From NCBI GenBank assembly GCA_036641735.1, contig JAVWEG010000048.1:1-17108 (forward strand): a stretch of DNA of 17,108 nucleotides. Reading direction: 5' to 3'. Under the pieces are notes generated by a model. The model worked only from the letters and a program-made list of their open reading frames with translations, ran no database searches and was not told where the DNA came from. The stretch is from JAGPHI01 sp036641735 (GTDB lineage: Bacteria > Bacillota > Clostridia > Oscillospirales > Ruminococcaceae). Positions 14,771 to 17,108 of this stretch are shown here, in pieces (within the stretch, counting starts at the first letter, position 1; each line of letters starts with the position of its first letter). Made by a program: the position numbers and the translations under genes.

Positions 14771-15325
14771 ATGAATGCTGAACTTAAAAAATACGAGGAT
14801 AAAATGGTAGCGGTTACCGAACATCTGTCAAAGGAATTTACTACAATTCGTGCAGGACGGGCAAATCCTGCTATATTAGATAAAGTAATGGTGGATTATT
14901 ATGGTACGCCTACACCTATTAATCAGCTTGCCGCTGTATCGGTAGCAGAAGCACGAGTGCTTACAATCAGTCCGTGGGATTCATCGCTTATGCACGTTAT
15001 AGAAAAAGCTATTCTCACATCGGATATTGGTATTAACCCTGCAAACGATGGGCGCGTAATGCGTCTTGTTTTTCCATCTCCAACGGAAGAGCGGCGCCGT
15101 GCGTTATGTAAAGAAGTGCAGAAATTTGCTGAAGAAGCGAAAGTGGCTGTGCGAAATGTACGCAGAGATGCTTTGGATAAATTTAAGGCAATGAAAAAAT
15201 CCAGTGAGATTACAGAAGACGACCTTAAAAACATTGAAGATGATGCACAAAAATTGACCGATAAATACATTAAAGAAGTAGATAGAATTTCCGAAACAAA
15301 AAACAAGGAAATTATGGAAATCTAG
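14771..15325 (+). CDS. frr: Ribosome recycling factor
   Basis: This 184-residue tRNA-mimicking protein works with EF-G to split the ribosome after termination. It shows the family core FTTIRAGRANPAILDKV, YYGTPTPINQLA and INPANDGRVMRLVFPSPTEERR, and the two long helices of the C-terminal half. Starting at 14771 gives the standard 184-185 residue length and a sensible 9-base ribosome site spacing; the ATG at 14762 is in frame but directly touches the AAGGAG. It sits 20 bp after pyrH. It is followed by a 119-bp gap that holds an inverted repeat before uppS, unusually long for this cluster. Confidence 0.96.
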   Translation: MNAELKKYEDKMVAVTEHLSKEFTTIRAGRANPAILDKVMVDYYGTPTPINQLAAVSVAEARVLTISPWDSSLMHVIEKAILTSDIGINPANDGRVMRLVFPSPTEERRRALCKEVQKFAEEAKVAVRNVRRDALDKFKAMKKSSEITEDDLKNIEDDAQKLTDKYIKEVDRISETKNKEIMEI

Positions 15326-15348
15326 TTTTTAGTTTTTATGGATAATAT

Positions 15349-15417
15349 GACGCTGTCTCAAAACGAGTGAATTGCCAACTTAACGTGTTGTAGTGATAGC
15401 CGTTTTGATGCAGCGTC
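15349..15417. repeat. Imperfect inverted repeat between frr and uppS
   Basis: Arm 15349-15365 (GACGCTGTCTCAAAACG) pairs with 15401-15417 (CGTTTTGATGCAGCGTC): 15 of 17 positions complementary, with two adjacent mismatches. The 35-nt loop contains a small CAAC/GTTG pairing. There is no U-tract after it (CTTAGTTTTG), so it is not a standard terminator. It could be a processing site, attenuator or small dispersed palindromic element. Confidence 0.65.
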
Positions 15418-15444
15418 TTAGTTTTGATGATGGAGCGTGCTTTT

Positions 15445-16158
15445 ATGTCAATTAATGCAGATAGCGCAAAAGGATTAAGTATTGGTATTATTATGGACGG
15501 CAATGGAAGATGGGCGAAAAAACGCGGATTGCCCCGTACTATGGGACACAAGCGTGGCTCGGAAGTGTTTGAAGACATTGGAGACTATTGCAGTGAGCTT
15601 GGCTTATCTTCTGTGTATTTTTATGCGTTTTCTACTGAAAACTGGGCAAGACCTGCCGATGAAGTAAAAGGAATAATGAAACTGTTTGGGGAATATTTAG
15701 TTAGAGCTTATGATTTTTCCAAACGGAACAATCGTATTATATTTTTAGGAGAACGCGAACAATTATCTAAAGAACATCAAAAACAAATGAGACAAATAGA
15801 AGAAGATACCAAAGACCGTACGGGAATGGTTTTAAATATTGCTATCAATTATGGCGCTCGAGCGGAAATTTTGCACGCAACCAAAATCATAGCCGAAAAA
15901 GTAAAATCAGGTATACTGAATTCGGAAGATATAACTCAAGAGATGATATCAAATGAGCTTTATACCAAAGGGCAAAAAGATCCGGATTTTATTTTACGGC
16001 CAAGCGGAGAAAAACGTATATCAAATTTTATGTTGTGGCAATCGGCTTATTCCGAATTTGTAGAGATGGATGTGCTATGGCCTGATTTTACGCGCAATGA
16101 TCTTGACGAAGCAATTACACAATTTAATGAGCGCACACGCCGATTTGGCGGAATATAA
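15445..16158 (+). CDS. uppS: Isoprenyl transferase (undecaprenyl diphosphate synthase)
   Basis: This 237-residue cis-prenyltransferase builds the C55 lipid carrier for cell wall synthesis from farnesyl diphosphate and isopentenyl diphosphate. It has IIMDGNGRWAKKRG with the Mg-binding D18, GHKRG, FSTENWARP (~62-70), and the diphosphate-binding RPSGEKRISNF (R185, R191) with E204 in AYSEF and VLWPDF. The usual RTSGE/RTGGE is RPSGE, a common clostridial form. The start ATG at 15445 has GGAG 9 bases upstream; a TTG seven codons earlier has no ribosome site. It lies 10 bp before cdsA and is transcribed with it. Confidence 0.95.
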   Translation: MSINADSAKGLSIGIIMDGNGRWAKKRGLPRTMGHKRGSEVFEDIGDYCSELGLSSVYFYAFSTENWARPADEVKGIMKLFGEYLVRAYDFSKRNNRIIFLGEREQLSKEHQKQMRQIEEDTKDRTGMVLNIAINYGARAEILHATKIIAEKVKSGILNSEDITQEMISNELYTKGQKDPDFILRPSGEKRISNFMLWQSAYSEFVEMDVLWPDFTRNDLDEAITQFNERTRRFGGI

Positions 16159-16168
16159 AAGGAGAAAT

Positions 16169-17020
16169 ATGAAAACTAGAATTATTACTTCTGTGGTAGG
16201 AATAGTTATTTTATCTGCTGTAATGATGTTTTTTAATACTGTTTTTTTCGATTTGGTTATTGCAGGTATTTGTCTTTTGGCAATTCACGAAATATTTATG
16301 GCATTCAAATTTGAAAAAGCAAAATATATATTCTGGGGATTTGTGCCATATACTTTAATTATAATGCTGAGCAGCACTAAATTTACAAGAACTAGCTTGC
16401 TTCCAATTTCGTATTTATTTGTACTGTATTTAGCAATTTGTGTAATTATCAACAGCAAATCGCTCAATTTTGCAAAATTAAGCGGTATGGTCGTTTTTTC
16501 GGGAATAGCTATTTTTTGCTTTTATTCGTTTATATTTTTAAAAACATTATTACCAAGAGATAATTATGGATATGATGCAATATATTTTATGTTGCTTATA
16601 TTAGGCTTTGCTTGGGGCGGTGATTCCGCTGCATATTTTGCAGGACGTTTTTTTGGCAAACACAAATTAGCACCTATCGTAAGTCCTCATAAAACAGTAG
16701 AAGGCGCTATTGGCGGTGTGCTTGGCAGTGTTGTAGTAGGAATGATAATTACATATGTTTATACTTTAATGCAAGGCAAATTTGTGGGATTGCCACTTGA
16801 TAACACAAGTTTTAAATATTATATTATGATTGCAATAATCGGAGTGATATCTTCCATTTTAGGTATTTTAGGAGATTTGCTTGCATCTGCAATTAAACGT
16901 CAATGCGAAATAAAGGATTATGGTACTATTTTCCCGGGACACGGTGGCATATTAGACCGATTTGACAGTGTAATTTTTATCGCTCCTTTTGTGTCGATGG
17001 TTATTACTGTATTAAGATAA
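16169..17020 (+). CDS. cdsA: Phosphatidate cytidylyltransferase
   Basis: This 283-residue membrane enzyme makes CDP-diacylglycerol from phosphatidate and CTP, the branch point of phospholipid synthesis. It has about eight hydrophobic segments and the C-terminal family signature from S240 to D266 (SAIKRQ, KDYG, FPGHGGILDRFD). The start ATG at 16169 follows AAAAGGAG by 4 bases, and the uppS stop is 10 bp upstream. A longer open frame back into uppS is not expected to be translated. The dxr start follows after 18 bp. Confidence 0.95.
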   Translation: MKTRIITSVVGIVILSAVMMFFNTVFFDLVIAGICLLAIHEIFMAFKFEKAKYIFWGFVPYTLIIMLSSTKFTRTSLLPISYLFVLYLAICVIINSKSLNFAKLSGMVVFSGIAIFCFYSFIFLKTLLPRDNYGYDAIYFMLLILGFAWGGDSAAYFAGRFFGKHKLAPIVSPHKTVEGAIGGVLGSVVVGMIITYVYTLMQGKFVGLPLDNTSFKYYIMIAIIGVISSILGILGDLLASAIKRQCEIKDYGTIFPGHGGILDRFDSVIFIAPFVSMVITVLR

Positions 17021-17038
17021 TGCAAGAGAGGCTAATTT

Positions 17039-17108
17039 ATGAAAAAAGTAATCACGGTGCTTGGTTCTACAGGCTCTATCGGTACTCAAAGTTTAGATGT
17101 TATAAGTC
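17039..17108 (+). CDS. dxr: 1-deoxy-D-xylulose 5-phosphate reductoisomerase (3' truncated by window edge)
   Basis: The first 23 codons (MKKVITVLGSTGSIGTQSLDVI, then Ser) carry the NADPH-binding loop GSTGSIG that opens Dxr/IspC, which performs the first committed step of the MEP isoprenoid pathway. AGAGAGG lies 7 bases before the ATG. The position after cdsA matches the usual Firmicute order, and the pathway supplies precursors for UppS upstream. Confidence 0.93.
   Translation, partial: MKKVITVLGSTGSIGTQSLDVIS

Noticed and set aside
13928..14824. A 298-codon open frame on the minus strand opposite pyrH
   Set aside because: It is antisense to an unmistakable pyrH, has low-complexity serine- and isoleucine-rich translation and no recognisable family; it is a shadow of pyrH codon bias.
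16070..16168. N-terminal extension of cdsA into uppS
   Set aside because: The extension lies inside uppS and has no ribosome site; AAAAGGAG sits just before the ATG at 16169.
1..17108. CRISPR array, insertion sequence or phage genes
   Set aside because: No regularly spaced direct repeats, transposase, integrase or phage structural genes were seen on either strand.

Overview
This is an AT-rich chromosomal segment from a low-GC, spore-forming Firmicute, most likely a clostridial (Clostridia) relative. Evidence for that is the sporulation sigma factor SigK at the left edge, a Spo0A-type response regulator in the middle, GGAGG-type ribosome binding sites, occasional TTG starts, and the conserved pyrH-frr-uppS-cdsA-dxr order at the right edge. 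A 12-base run of N at 8605-8616 shows the source is an assembly with a gap.

Layout. 1-435 is the 3' part of sigK (+), closed by a bidirectional hairpin. 492-3500 (-) holds nadE followed 3 bp later by an M42 aminopeptidase. 3658-7196 (-) is a blaI-blaR1 type repressor/sensor-protease pair with a very large sensor and a twin palindromic operator. 7531-8028 (+) is a small P-loop kinase. 8266-10833 (+) is a TetR regulator, MATE exporter and cytidylate-kinase-like protein, with a palindromic operator over the promoter and a strong terminator. 11056-11131 (-) is tRNA-Ala(CGC) with its own promoter and terminator. 11504-13954 (+) is a small protein, a Spo0A-like regulator and a cytoplasmic histidine kinase in one apparent operon. 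14043 to the end (+) is the housekeeping cluster pyrH, frr, uppS, cdsA and the first 23 codons of dxr.

How the parts fit. The right end joins UMP phosphorylation, ribosome recycling and membrane/isoprenoid synthesis in an order that is standard in Firmicutes. The stretch from about 3658 to 10833 looks accessory: two independent ligand- or stress-responsive regulatory modules (BlaI/BlaR1-like and TetR/MATE) next to each other, ending beside a tRNA gene. I see no integrase or attachment repeat.

The observations most worth pursuing are: (1) NadE has Ser exactly where the glutaminase catalytic Cys should be, with the flanking motif also lost; (2) a divergent Spo0A-like regulator is encoded beside a membrane-free histidine kinase, an arrangement unlike the usual orphan spo0A; (3) the BlaR1-like sensor is 1057 residues, with an ectodomain that lacks recognisable penicillin-binding motifs; (4) an unexplained imperfect inverted repeat lies between frr and uppS. 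None of these is proven to be a new system from sequence reading alone.
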